A stretch of DNA of 36,841 nt. Source: Novosphingobium beihaiense (lineage in GTDB: Bacteria > Pseudomonadota > Alphaproteobacteria > Sphingomonadales > Sphingomonadaceae). The notes under the pieces are model-generated. The model ran no database searches and was not told where the DNA came from. It was given only the letters and a program-made list of their open reading frames with translations. Both the position numbers and the translations under genes were made by a program. This document shows positions 9,289 through 18,413 of the stretch, one piece after another (position 1 is the first letter of the stretch; the number at the start of each line of letters is the position of its first letter). Location: assembly GCF_022832375.1 (NCBI RefSeq), contig NZ_JALHLG010000021.1, forward strand, positions 1-36,841, read 5' to 3'.

Positions 9289-9450
9289 TCAGTCCAGCGG
9301 CGGCAGTTCGGACGGGCCGGTGTCCGGCTGGTCGAAATCGGGGATGTCCGGCTCCGTTTCGGGCGGGGTGGCCGGTTCCACGGGTTCGCTGGGCGGAACA
9401 GGGACTTCGGCGGGCGTGTTGCCGGGATTGTCGCCGGGCTGTGTGGCCAT
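9289..9450 (-). CDS. Small proline-rich acidic protein, function unknown
   Basis: This short ORF encodes 53 residues rich in Pro, Glu and Asp (PVPPSEPVEPATPPETEPDI is representative) with no hydrophobic segment, hence probably disordered and cytosolic. The ATG at 9450 has a good GAGAGG Shine-Dalgarno seven bases or so upstream, which is the best evidence that it is translated; the longer in-frame start at 9522 lacks one. It stands alone between the NTF2-like gene and tRNA-Leu. I do not recognise a family. Confidence 0.55.
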   Translation of the reverse strand: MATQPGDNPGNTPAEVPVPPSEPVEPATPPETEPDIPDFDQPDTGPSELPPLD

Positions 9451-9610
9451 GACTGCCTCTCGTAAATCGCGTTTCGTCCTACGTGGGCTTCCGCGCGGCG
9501 TCCCGCAAGGGGGCAAGTGCACATCCTGAGCCCCGCGAATCGTCGCGGAGCTTGCCCTTTTCCGCGTGACATTCTAAGGGCCCGTCCCTTGAGTTTCAGG
9601 CTTCATCCAT

Positions 9611-9695
9611 GCGGGCGTGGCGGAACTGGTAGACGCGCCAGATTTAGGTTCTGGTATCGCAAGATGTGGGGGTTCGAGTCCCTTCGCCCGCACCA
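9611..9695 (+). tRNA. tRNA-Leu (anticodon UAG)
   Basis: The acceptor stem GCGGGCG (9611-9617) pairs with CGCCCGC (9685-9691), followed by discriminator A and an encoded CCA. The anticodon stem CCAGA/TCTGG encloses loop TTTAGGT with anticodon TAG at 9645-9647, reading CUA and related leucine codons. A long variable arm, as in leucine tRNAs, and a T-loop GGTTCGAGTCC are present. The total is 85 nt. Confidence 0.97.
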
Positions 9696-9770
9696 GTCCG
9701 CCGCCAGTGGGAGGGTGAGCCGAGAAAATCGGCCGAAAAGGCCCCGTGAATTGCACAGGAAGGCATCGAA

Positions 9771-11402
9771 ATGCAGATCGTCGAAACCACCAATGAGGGC
9801 CTGAAGCGCGCCTACACGGTGACCATTCCCGCCCAGACCATTTCCGAACGCGTAGAGGGCGAAATCAAGAAGATTGCCCCGCAGGTAAAGATGCCGGGCT
9901 TCCGCCCCGGCAAGGTGCCCGCGAATCTCGTGAAGAAGATGCACGGCGAGGCGATCCACGGCGACGCGCTGAACGAGATGATCCGTGAAGCGATGGACAA
10001 GCTGGTGGCCGACAACGCCCTGCGCCCGGCGATGAACCCGGACGTGTCGCTGGGCGAAGGCTATGAGCAGGGCAAGGACGCCGAGCTGACCGTCAGCCTG
10101 GAAGTGCTGCCGCAGATCGAAGCGCCCTCTATCGAAGGCCTCAAGCTCGAAAAGCTGGTCGTGCCGGTGGCCGAGGATGCCGTGACCGAAGCGGTTGAGC
10201 GCATTGCCACCCAGCAGCAGCGCTTCGAGACCAAGGACGGCGAGGCCGCCGACGGCGATCAGGTGATCTGCGATTTCACCGGCAAGCTCGACGGTGTCGA
10301 GTTCGAGGGTGGCAAGGCCGAGAAGCAGCCGATCGTGATCGGTTCGGGCAACCTGATCCCCGGCTTCGAAGAGCAGCTGATCGGCCTCAAGGCCGGTGAC
10401 GAGCGCGTGATCACCGTGACTTTCCCGGAAGACTATCAGGCCGAACAGCTCAAGGGCAAGGAAGCCACGTTCGACATCGTCGCGCACGAGATCAAGGCAC
10501 CCGCCGAATCGAAGATCGACGACGATTTCGCCAAGGAACTGGGGCTTGAGAGCCTGGAGCAGCTGCAGGGCCTGCTGAAGGGTCAGCTTGAGCAGGAAAC
10601 TGCCGGTCTTACCCGCACCGCGATGAAGCGTTCGCTGCTCGACCAGCTCGCCGCCGGTCACGATTTCGACGTGCCGCCGACGATGGTCGAGGCCGAGTTC
10701 TCGCAGATCTGGCAGCAGCTCACCCATGAAGCCGGTCACGAGGAAGATCCCGAAGCCGCGCTGGCCGAGATCGAGGCCGAGAAGGACGATTACCGCAAGA
10801 TCGCCGAGCGCCGCGTGCGTCTGGGCCTGCTCCTGTCGGAAATCGGCCAGGCCAACGGCGTGGAAGTGAGCCAGCAGGAAATGTCGATGCTGGTGTCGCA
10901 GGCGGCGCAGCAGTACCGCCCCGAAGACCGCCAGCGCTTCATGGAATATGTCGCCAACGATCCGATGATGGCCGCCCAGCTGCGCGCGCCGCTCTATGAG
11001 GACAAGGTCGTCGACTTCCTGATCGAGAAGGCCGACGTCACCGAGCGCGAAGTGACCCGCGACGAGCTGCAGGCCGCGATCGAGGCCGACACTGACGGCG
11101 AGACCACCGAAGCCAAGAAGCCCGCCGCGAAGAAGGCCCCGGCGAAGAAGCCTGCGGCCAAGAAGGCTCCGGCGAAGAAGGCGGCGGCTTCGGAAGAAGC
11201 GCCCGCCGAAGAGAAGGCCGCTGAGGAAGCGCCGAAGAAGGCCCCCGCGAAGAAGCCCGCTGCCAAGAAGGCTCCGGCGAAGAAGGCCGCCGCTTCCGCA
11301 GAGGCTGGCGCTGAGGAAGCGCCGAAGAAGGCCCCTGCCAAGAAGCCCGCGGCGAAGAAGGCTCCCGCCAAGAAGCCGGCGGCTGCCAAGACCGAAGACT
11401 GA
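9771..11402 (+). CDS. tig: Trigger factor with Lys/Ala/Pro-rich C-terminal tail
   Basis: Trigger factor is the ribosome-bound chaperone and prolyl isomerase that meets nascent chains at the exit tunnel. The ribosome-docking signature GFRPGK is at residues 43-48; the FKBP-type isomerase domain runs from about 155 to 240 (VICDFTGKLDGVEFEGGKAE, GNLIPGFEEQLIGLKAGDE); the helical chaperone domain follows to about 440. Residues about 447-543 are an unusual tail: three basic blocks of the AKKPAAKKAPAKK type separated by acidic Glu/Ala linkers, resembling histone H1 or AlgP tails. The E. coli protein has 432 residues, so the tail is an addition. ATG 9771 has AGGAAGG ten bases before it. It is followed by a strong terminator and then clpP-clpX, the usual neighbours. 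Confidence 0.96.
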   Translation: MQIVETTNEGLKRAYTVTIPAQTISERVEGEIKKIAPQVKMPGFRPGKVPANLVKKMHGEAIHGDALNEMIREAMDKLVADNALRPAMNPDVSLGEGYEQGKDAELTVSLEVLPQIEAPSIEGLKLEKLVVPVAEDAVTEAVERIATQQQRFETKDGEAADGDQVICDFTGKLDGVEFEGGKAEKQPIVIGSGNLIPGFEEQLIGLKAGDERVITVTFPEDYQAEQLKGKEATFDIVAHEIKAPAESKIDDDFAKELGLESLEQLQGLLKGQLEQETAGLTRTAMKRSLLDQLAAGHDFDVPPTMVEAEFSQIWQQLTHEAGHEEDPEAALAEIEAEKDDYRKIAERRVRLGLLLSEIGQANGVEVSQQEMSMLVSQAAQQYRPEDRQRFMEYVANDPMMAAQLRAPLYEDKVVDFLIEKADVTEREVTRDELQAAIEADTDGETTEAKKPAAKKAPAKKPAAKKAPAKKAAASEEAPAEEKAAEEAPKKAPAKKPAAKKAPAKKAAASAEAGAEEAPKKAPAKKPAAKKAPAKKPAAAKTED

Positions 11403-11705
11403 CCGGTTTCAGTCTTTTAAGGGTATAGCGGCCCGGCGCGCATGCAATGGCGCGCCGGGCCGTTGCCTTTTGGCTGGAGCTGATGCGGCGGCTTGCACAT
11501 TTCCGCGCTCACGCCCGCTCTGGCGAAGCTGTTCAAAGATTGGTCCGCTTCTTGCTTCGAACTGGAGCAATATCGGATAGCGGGCCTGTTTTTTGCCTTT
11601 TAGGCTATGGATTGTCGGAAACGTGACGCCGATTGAACGGTTAATGCCCTTGAACATCGGTGACGGGCACGCGACATAGACGGTCCAAATCAGAAGAGGA
11701 CTCCC
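11403..11705 (+). promoter_or_regulatory. tig-clpP intergenic region with candidate heat-shock promoter
   Basis: The 303-bp gap holds the tig terminator (11429-11471) and then the clpP leader. A candidate sigma-32-type promoter is CTTGAA (11649-11654), then about 17 bases, then GCGACATAG (11671-11679), which would put the start site about 20 bases before the clpP ATG and just ahead of the AGAAGAGGA Shine-Dalgarno. The -10 is only a partial match, so this is tentative. No gene is seen here. Confidence 0.35.
11429..11471 (+). terminator. Rho-independent terminator after tig
   Basis: A perfect 13-bp GC-rich stem (11429-11441 with 11450-11462) encloses the 8-base loop ATGCAATG and is followed by TTGCCTTTT. 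It lies 26 bp after the tig stop. Confidence 0.85.
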
Positions 11706-12374
11706 ATGCTCGACCTGTTTGGCGCCTCGGGCGCCCAAGGAAAGTTTACTACCGATCCCGTTACCGGCGCCCTGGTGCCGATGGTTGTCGAGCAGACCAG
11801 CCGCGGCGAACGCAGCTTCGACATCTACTCGCGCCTGCTGCGTGAGCGCATCGTGTTCGTGACCGGCCAGGTGGAAGACCACATGGCCTCGCTGATCGTG
11901 GCCCAGCTGCTGTTCCTCGAATCGGAAAATCCCTCGAAGGATATTTCGATGTACATCAACTCGCCGGGCGGCGTGGTCACGGCGGGCATGGCGATCCATG
12001 ACACCATGCAGTACATCAAGCCGCGCGTTTCGACCGTGTGCATCGGCCAGGCCGCCTCTATGGGCAGCTTCCTGCTGGCCGCGGGCGAGCCGGGCATGCG
12101 TATTGCGCTGCCCAATGCGCGGATCATGGTCCATCAGCCTTCGGGCGGGGCTCAGGGCATGGCCTCGGATATCGAGATCCAGGCGCGTGAAATCCTGCGG
12201 ATGCGCAAGCGCCTCAACGATCTTTACGTAAAGTACACGGGAAAGTCGCTCGACGAGATCGAGGCGGCGATGGACCGAGATACCTTCCTCGAAGCCGAGG
12301 AAGCCCTGTCGTTCGGCCTCGTCGACAAGGTCTTCGAAACGCGGCCCGATGCGGATGGAGCGGCCGGAAGCTAA
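11706..12374 (+). CDS. clpP: ATP-dependent Clp protease proteolytic subunit ClpP
   Basis: This is the 222-residue serine peptidase that forms the tetradecameric Clp chamber and degrades substrates unfolded by ClpX or ClpA. The catalytic triad is S118 ([10 protein letters not shown]), H143 (IMVHQPSGG) and D192 (MDRDTFLEA), spaced exactly as in E. coli. [20 protein letters not shown] is the conserved oxyanion and handle region. A strong GAGGA Shine-Dalgarno precedes ATG 11706. It lies upstream of clpX with a 118-bp gap, enough for a separate clpX promoter. In alphaproteobacteria ClpXP removes CtrA and other cell-cycle regulators, which fits the chpT gene in this window. Heat-shock control is likely (rpoH is also here), though the promoter is only a candidate. 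Confidence 0.97.
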   Translation: MLDLFGASGAQGKFTTDPVTGALVPMVVEQTSRGERSFDIYSRLLRERIVFVTGQVEDHMASLIVAQLLFLESENPSKDISMYINSPGGVVTAGMAIHDTMQYIKPRVSTVCIGQAASMGSFLLAAGEPGMRIALPNARIMVHQPSGGAQGMASDIEIQAREILRMRKRLNDLYVKYTGKSLDEIEAAMDRDTFLEAEEALSFGLVDKVFETRPDADGAAGS

Positions 12375-12426
12375 TCGCAGGCACGGATTACGGTCTTTAG
12401 TCTGTGGCAAGCATTTCTGCCTAGGA

Positions 12427-12456
12427 TTGATCAACCGCCCCCCGCCAGAGTACACT
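12427..12456 (+). promoter_or_regulatory. Candidate sigma-70-type promoter for clpX
   Basis: TTGATC (12427-12432) and TACACT (12451-12456) are separated by 18 bases in the clpP-clpX gap, giving a leader of about 30 bases before the clpX ATG. Both hexamers are close to consensus, but spacing is slightly long, so this remains a candidate. Confidence 0.35.
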
Positions 12457-12492
12457 GTGCGAGTCGCCTCAGTGGGGGGCCAAAGACGGAAA

Positions 12493-13755
<1,263 letters not shown>

Positions 13756-13785
13756 TTGCTCAGGCTGTCATAGCGAACAGGAAAA

Positions 13786-13812
13786 GGGCCCGCGCGATGC
13801 GGGCCCTTTTTT
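13786..13812 (+). terminator. Rho-independent terminator after clpX
   Basis: Stem GGGCCCGC (13786-13793) with GCGGGCCC (13799-13806), 5-base loop, then TTTTTT; the preceding AAAA makes it usable in both directions for the convergent GFA gene. Confidence 0.92.
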
Positions 13813-13839
13813 GTTGCGGTCTCAGCGGGGCGGAGCTTT

Positions 13840-14310
13840 TTAGACCAGCGCCATCAGGCGGGCCATGCGTTCGGGCGGAAGCACATCGGAGAACTTGTAC
13901 GTCGTTTCAAAGGCGGGAATGCCTTCGGGCAATGTGACCCAGGGCATCTTTTCGGACACGAAAATGATGGCATCGGGCCGGATCCAGGAAGGATCGTCGA
14001 ACGTGCCCGCGCGCAAGCCTGCACCGCGCTTGCCGATGGGGTCGTAGTGGCTCATCACGGCCGTTCCGCAGGCCGCGCAGCGGCAGATCACATGCCGCCC
14101 GCCGCTGCCGGATTTTACTTCGTCTTCCCGTGTCTCGCCAGAGACGATTTCTATCCGCTCGCTCTCGTAGAAAGCGTTGACCACGGAGGTCGAGCCCGTC
14201 TGATGCTGGCACAAGGTGCAGTGGCAATTGTTGACGAAAATGGGCTCGCCATGAACACGGTAGCGCAGGGCCCCGCATCCGCAGCCGCCTTCGTGAACTG
14301 TTTCCGGCAT
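13840..14310 (-). CDS. GFA/CENP-V domain zinc protein
   Basis: The 156-residue protein shows the GFA (glutathione-dependent formaldehyde-activating enzyme-like) fold: [10 protein letters not shown] near the N-terminus, [12 protein letters not shown], and CRCAACGT, together the Cys pattern that binds one or two zinc ions, and [19 protein letters not shown] near the end. Family members include a glutathione-binding protein once thought to activate formaldehyde; most have no proven reaction, so the substrate is unknown. The start is ATG 14310, decided by a strong GAGGAGG Shine-Dalgarno seven bases upstream; the five extra codons of the longer frame lack one. It converges on clpX and stands alone. 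Confidence 0.87.
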   Translation of the reverse strand: MPETVHEGGCGCGALRYRVHGEPIFVNNCHCTLCQHQTGSTSVVNAFYESERIEIVSGETREDEVKSGSGGRHVICRCAACGTAVMSHYDPIGKRGAGLRAGTFDDPSWIRPDAIIFVSEKMPWVTLPEGIPAFETTYKFSDVLPPERMARLMALV

Positions 14311-14402
14311 ATCGCACCTCCTCATTTCGATACGTAAGATATCGCGGCATGGTTACACACTGGCTGCGGTTGCGCGTCGCGAGGGGCGCTTGCGGCGTCC
14401 CT

Positions 14403-15347
14403 CTAGACGAGGGCTTCGCTTTCCAGCGGGCATGAACAGGCGCCTTCGGTTTCGATCTGGATCGTCGGATGGCCAATGCCGAAACGGTGCTCCAGATCGT
14501 GCGCCAGGTCGCGCAGAAAGCCATCGCCAGGAGGGCCGCCGGGCATCACGAGGTGCGCGGTCAGGGCGGTTTCCGTCGTGCTCATGGGCCAGATGTGCAG
14601 GTCGTGGACCCGCTCCACGCCGGGCAAGTGTTCAAGGTGCACGCGCACCTTGCTCTCGTCGATATTGTCCGGCACGCCCAGCATGCCCATGCGCAGCGAG
14701 TCGCGCAGCACTCCCCAGCTCGACCAGGCGATCACCGCCGTGATGACGAGCGAGGCAATCGGATCGATCAGTTCGAACCCGGTCAGCAGCACGATGAGGC
14801 CGGCAACGACCACACCCACGGAAACCACGGCATCGGCCATCAGATGCACGAATGCGGCCCGCAAGTTGAGATCGGACTTGGAACCCTTGGCGAAAAGCAG
14901 GGCTGACAGGGCATTGATGACAATGCCGATTCCCGCCACGATCATCATCGTTGTGCCTGCCACTGGCGCGGGTTCGGCGAAGCGCCGGACCGTCTCGACC
15001 AGGATCGCGCCCACTGCCACCCACAGCAGGGTGGCGTTGGCAATCGCAGCCAGGATAGAGGAGCTTTTCAGGCCATAAGTGAAGCGGGCCGAGGGCGGCC
15101 GCGCGGCCAGCACACTGGCGCCCCAGGCCAGCAGCAGGGAAAGCACGTCGGAAAGATTGTGTCCGGCATCGGCCAGCAGCGCCATCGATCCGCTCATGAA
15201 CCCGGCCGCGATTTCCGCAGCAACGAAGATCAGATTGAGCGTGACGGCAATCGCAAAGGCCCGCCCCGCATTGCCGGGGGCTGGCGGAGCATGGTGGTGA
15301 TGTCCGCCGTGTTCATGCCCGTGGTGGTGGTGATGGCCTGCGCTCAT
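14403..15347 (-). CDS. Cation diffusion facilitator (CzcD/ZitB-type) metal exporter
   Basis: The 314-residue inner-membrane antiporter should export Zn2+ or related divalent metals in exchange for protons. The N-terminus is a histidine-rich cytosolic segment, 12 His within the first 22 residues. Six transmembrane segments follow. The metal site motifs are HNLSD in helix II and HLMAD in helix V, the HxxxD pattern of zinc-transporting members. The C-terminal domain (about 205-314) has the ferredoxin-like metal-sensing fold with VRVHLEHLPGVERVHDLHIW and ends in a Cys pair CSC. ATG 15347 is preferred to an upstream TTG at 15353. It stands alone, opposite the TonB receptor, with a long regulatory gap upstream. 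Specificity is inferred from the His/Asp ligands only. Confidence 0.92.
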   Translation of the reverse strand: MSAGHHHHHGHEHGGHHHHAPPAPGNAGRAFAIAVTLNLIFVAAEIAAGFMSGSMALLADAGHNLSDVLSLLLAWGASVLAARPPSARFTYGLKSSSILAAIANATLLWVAVGAILVETVRRFAEPAPVAGTTMMIVAGIGIVINALSALLFAKGSKSDLNLRAAFVHLMADAVVSVGVVVAGLIVLLTGFELIDPIASLVITAVIAWSSWGVLRDSLRMGMLGVPDNIDESKVRVHLEHLPGVERVHDLHIWPMSTTETALTAHLVMPGGPPGDGFLRDLAHDLEHRFGIGHPTIQIETEGACSCPLESEALV

Positions 15348-15588
15348 GCGCAAATCTGTCGCACGGTTGGTGCGCGGCTATCAAGCTATGACGTAACATT
15401 ACACGAAGCCGGTTCCAGGCGCTGCAGCTTGGCCGTGGCCGGTGAGCAGGCCCGGCCCTGTATCATGGGACAGGGTAATGGCAGTTCCTGTGGAACTCTT
15501 GCTGCGTGACATTTTTGCCGCAGTGCGAACGAGCGTTGTTTATCTATCTCTTTGATTTAAAAAAAATAAAATCCGTAAATTCTGGGAA

Positions 15589-15606
15589 TGTGACGATGGT
15601 GTCACA
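15589..15606. promoter_or_regulatory. Inverted repeat TGTGAC-N6-GTCACA, operator candidate
   Basis: A perfect 6-bp inverted repeat with a 6-base centre (GATGGT) lies 155 bp before the TonB-receptor start. It resembles a CRP/FNR half-site pair but the TGTGA and TCACA elements are 8 bases apart instead of 6. The regulator is unknown. Confidence 0.4.
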
Positions 15607-15640
15607 AAATTTCGCAGTTGCGAACGCAAATGAATCCCAA

Positions 15641-15658
15641 ACGTCAGAAAGTTGTCAT
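15641..15658 (+). promoter_or_regulatory. PhoB-box-like direct repeat
   Basis: ACGTCAG, AAAG, TTGTCAT matches the pattern of two CTGTCAT repeats spaced by 4 A-rich bases at 4 and 6 of 7 positions. It lies about 100 bp upstream of the TonB-receptor gene. A Pho-regulon assignment is only a hypothesis. Confidence 0.25.
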
Positions 15659-15760
15659 ATCCCGCTGCTCTTAGCAGCCGCAGCAATTCTGCGGCGGAGG
15701 GCAAAAAGTCATATCGTCGCACGTTGTGTCCACCCAGTCTGAAGAGCTCAGGGGGCTAGA

Positions 15761-18232
15761 ATGAAGTTCCAATCCGTACTCAAGACCGCAGCCAGCACGC
15801 TGGCCGTCGGTACCGCATTCCTCGCCGTTCCGGCATTCGCACAGTCGACCGGCTCGTCCGAGTTCGAGGGCGGTGCCATCATCGTTTCCGGCACGCGTGA
15901 AACCGCCATCGGCGGCGTTGATGTGCCCGATTCACCCAAGGCGAAGGTCGCCATCACCAAGGAGCTGATCCAGCATCAGGCTGCTGGCCAGACCATCAAC
16001 GAGACCCTGAATCTGGTTCCGGGCGTCAGCTTCACCAACAACGACCCCTGGGGTTCGCTGGGTGGCAGCTTCACCGTTCGCGGTTTCGGTTCGGACCGTA
16101 TCTCGCAGACCGTTGACGGTATTCCGCTCAACGACTCTGGTAACTACGCGCTCTACACCAACCAGATGCTGGACCCGGAAGTCATCGAGTCTGCCACTGT
16201 CAGCCTCGGTTCGACTGACGTCGATAGCCCGACGGCTTCGGCTGCTGGCGGCACGATCAACATCCGCTCGCTCGACGCGACCGACGAGATGGGCGCCATG
16301 GTCAGCGCGTCCTACGGTAACATCGTTGCTCGCGGCCACCCGGGTGACCGCCCGTTCTACCGCGTCTTCGGCCTGATCCAGACCGGCGTGTTCACATCGT
16401 TGGGCACAAAGGCCTGGTTCTCGGCTTCGAGCGCCCGCAACGATTCGGTGTTCTCGAACTACGGCGGCGTCGACAAGCAGCAGTACAACGGCAAGATCTA
16501 CCAGCCGATCGGTGACAATGGAGACTTCATCTCGATCGCCGGCCACTACAACCAGAACCGCAATAACTTCAACGGTTCGCCGGTCCGTTATCAGGATGGC
16601 GTTTGGGGCATCGAGAAGCCCAGCGATCGCTTCTATACGCTCTATGATGGCACGCCGTGCACGACCGACACGCCTGAAGCAGGTGTTGCTGATAGCCCGA
16701 ACAGCTGCGGTTCGCCGTTCGAGCGCCGCTATAACCCGTCGAACACCGGCAATATTCGCGTTGCATCGCGTTTCACGCTGGCCGACAATCTGATCCTCAA
16801 CGTCGAGCCGTACTATCAGTACGTTAAGGCGAACGGCGGCGGCACCTCGACCGCATACGAATACGGTTACGACGATGCCGACAGCAACGGCGCCAACGGT
16901 GGTGGTATCCTCGGTCAGATCGGTGGCTACTATGCGGGTATCGATCTCAATGGCGACGGAGACATGCTGGACGCGGTGAGGGTTCTTTCGCCGAGCCAGA
17001 CCCAGACCCATCGTGTTGGTGTAATCGCCAACCTGGCCTATGATATCAACGATCAGAACCGTGTTCGTATCTCGTACACCTTTGACCGTGCCCGTCACCG
17101 CCAGAGCGGCCAGCTCGGTTATCTTTATTCGAACGGCGAACCCTTCGACGTGTTCCCGGTCAATGATCCGATCCTGACTGCCGATGGTTTTGTGCTCAAC
17201 AAGCGCGACCGTAAGTCGATCGCGATGCTCAACCAGATTTCGGGTGAATATCGTGGCTCGTTCATGGACGATCGCCTGGTTGTTGCGATCGGTGCCCGCG
17301 CACCGTTCTTCCAGCGTGACCTGAACCAGTATTGCTATGCGACCGGACCGGGTGATGAATACGGCAACTGCATTGCGTCTGCGGATGCTGCGGCATACCT
17401 GGCTCAGTTCCCGGACAGCGTTGCTCCGACTTCGCGCATGCTGAAGTACAACAAAGTCCTGCCGACTGCTGGTGTGACCTATAACTTCACGCCGGAAGCC
17501 AGCGTGTTTGCCAGCTATGCGAAGAACCTGTCGGTTCCGGGCACGGATGCTCTCTATGGCACTCTGTACTTCCCGACTTCGGATCCGGCATCGAAGCCGA
17601 AGGCGGAAACATCGGATGCATTCGATGCGGGCTTCCGTTACCAGTCTGGCACCATTCAGGCGCAGGTCGCGCTTTGGTACAATACCTATAACAACCGTCT
17701 GGCTTCGGCTTATAACGCTGAGTGTGACTGCACCATCACCACGAACCTCGGCAAGGTTGACAAGTACGGTGTCGACGGCAGCCTGTCCTGGCGTCCGGTC
17801 AAGCCGGTTTTCGTCTACCTCTTCGGTTCGTACCTGAAGTCGGAAATCAAGCAGGATGTGCAGACCGGTGCTGACACTTTTGTTCCGACGAATGGGAAGC
17901 GTGAGCGTGGGGCTCCGAAGTACAGCTTCGGTACTCGCGTGCAGGGCACTCTCGGACCGGTGGAACTTGGTTTCCAGGTCAAGCGCACTGGCCCGCGTTT
18001 CCTGAACGACATCAACACGATCAAGCTGCCGGGCTATACGGTGGCCGATCTCGATGTTCGTTTCTCGCTGGAGAACTATGGTCTGGACAAGAGCTACTTC
18101 CAGCTCAACGTCACCAATCTGTTCGACAAGGTGTACATCGGTTCTGCCAATGGCGGCCTGACCACTGCATCGAGCTACGTGAACATTGGTTCGCCGCGCG
18201 CGATCCAGGGCACGCTGGTGATCGGCTTCTGA
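15761..18232 (+). CDS. TonB-dependent outer-membrane receptor
   Basis: The 823-residue product has a signal peptide ending AVPAFA (about residue 27), a TonB-box-like IIVSGTRET at about 40-48, the plug domain (LIQHQAAGQTINETLNLVPG, then RGFGSDRISQTVDGIPLN) and a C-terminal 22-strand barrel ending in the aromatic sorting residue (VIGF). It imports a scarce substrate through the outer membrane using TonB energy. Extracellular loops carry paired cysteines (CTTDTPEAGVADSPNSC, CYATGPGDEYGNC) and a calcium-loop-like GIDLNGDGDMLDA. No cofactor-specific motif tells the substrate. It is monocistronic with its own terminator. Codons ending in T are more frequent than in its neighbours, as is common for highly expressed genes. 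Iron-siderophore, phosphate-linked or vitamin uptake are all possible. Confidence 0.92.
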   Translation: MKFQSVLKTAASTLAVGTAFLAVPAFAQSTGSSEFEGGAIIVSGTRETAIGGVDVPDSPKAKVAITKELIQHQAAGQTINETLNLVPGVSFTNNDPWGSLGGSFTVRGFGSDRISQTVDGIPLNDSGNYALYTNQMLDPEVIESATVSLGSTDVDSPTASAAGGTINIRSLDATDEMGAMVSASYGNIVARGHPGDRPFYRVFGLIQTGVFTSLGTKAWFSASSARNDSVFSNYGGVDKQQYNGKIYQPIGDNGDFISIAGHYNQNRNNFNGSPVRYQDGVWGIEKPSDRFYTLYDGTPCTTDTPEAGVADSPNSCGSPFERRYNPSNTGNIRVASRFTLADNLILNVEPYYQYVKANGGGTSTAYEYGYDDADSNGANGGGILGQIGGYYAGIDLNGDGDMLDAVRVLSPSQTQTHRVGVIANLAYDINDQNRVRISYTFDRARHRQSGQLGYLYSNGEPFDVFPVNDPILTADGFVLNKRDRKSIAMLNQISGEYRGSFMDDRLVVAIGARAPFFQRDLNQYCYATGPGDEYGNCIASADAAAYLAQFPDSVAPTSRMLKYNKVLPTAGVTYNFTPEASVFASYAKNLSVPGTDALYGTLYFPTSDPASKPKAETSDAFDAGFRYQSGTIQAQVALWYNTYNNRLASAYNAECDCTITTNLGKVDKYGVDGSLSWRPVKPVFVYLFGSYLKSEIKQDVQTGADTFVPTNGKRERGAPKYSFGTRVQGTLGPVELGFQVKRTGPRFLNDINTIKLPGYTVADLDVRFSLENYGLDKSYFQLNVTNLFDKVYIGSANGGLTTASSYVNIGSPRAIQGTLVIGF

Positions 18233-18262
18233 TCCAACCGGTCAGAACACACAGAACGAGAG

Positions 18263-18294
18263 GGGGAGGGACCGCAAGGTTCCTCCCCTTTTTT
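18263..18294 (+). terminator. Rho-independent terminator after the TonB-receptor gene
   Basis: An 11-bp stem (18263-18273 with 18278-18288, one G-T pair) is closed by a stable GCAA tetraloop and followed by TTTTTT. Confidence 0.93.
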
Positions 18295-18413
18295 GTTGCC
18301 TCTCTCCCATCCCTCCGGCGGTAACGGTCTGGTGCCGCTTGCCTGCACGGCTCTCCGCGATAGCCTTGGGTCAAGCGTGCAAGACGCGCAGGTCATGGGA
18401 AGGGAGAGAGGGC

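Larger units (their letters stand above)
15348..15760. promoter_or_regulatory. Divergent regulatory region, CDF exporter and TonB-dependent receptor
   Basis: This 413-bp gap has no credible gene; the only in-frame ORF is short and lacks a ribosome site. An A-rich stretch (about 15558-15573) is followed by the inverted repeat TGTGAC-N6-GTCACA (15589-15606), the palindrome TTGCGAACGCAA (about 15618-15629), a PhoB-box-like pair (15641-15658) and the hairpins GCTGC/GCAGC (15664-15678) and GCCGCAG/CTGCGGC (15677-15695), which overlap. The motif GTCATATC occurs near 15655 and again near 15709. Both divergent promoters must lie here; I cannot pick -35/-10 boxes. The receptor's Shine-Dalgarno AGGGGG is about six bases before its ATG. 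Confidence 0.5.

Noticed and set aside
9574..9756. Minus-strand ORF across tRNA-Leu
   Set aside because: It is the reverse complement of the tRNA and its flank; no ribosome site.
11110..11399. Tandem repeat or CRISPR-like array at the 3' end of tig
   Set aside because: The repetition reflects Lys/Ala/Pro codons within the open reading frame; there are no regular spacers.
15589..15606. Classical CRP site
   Set aside because: TGTGA and TCACA are 8 bases apart, not the 6 required; kept only as an operator of unknown regulator.
15506..15742. 78-codon ORF in the gap before the TonB receptor
   Set aside because: No Shine-Dalgarno, no recognisable pattern, and it overlaps the hairpins and operator-like repeats of the control region.
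15348..15760. Cobalamin or TPP riboswitch upstream of the TonB receptor
   Set aside because: No GCCACTG-type B12 box and no CTGAGA TPP core could be found.
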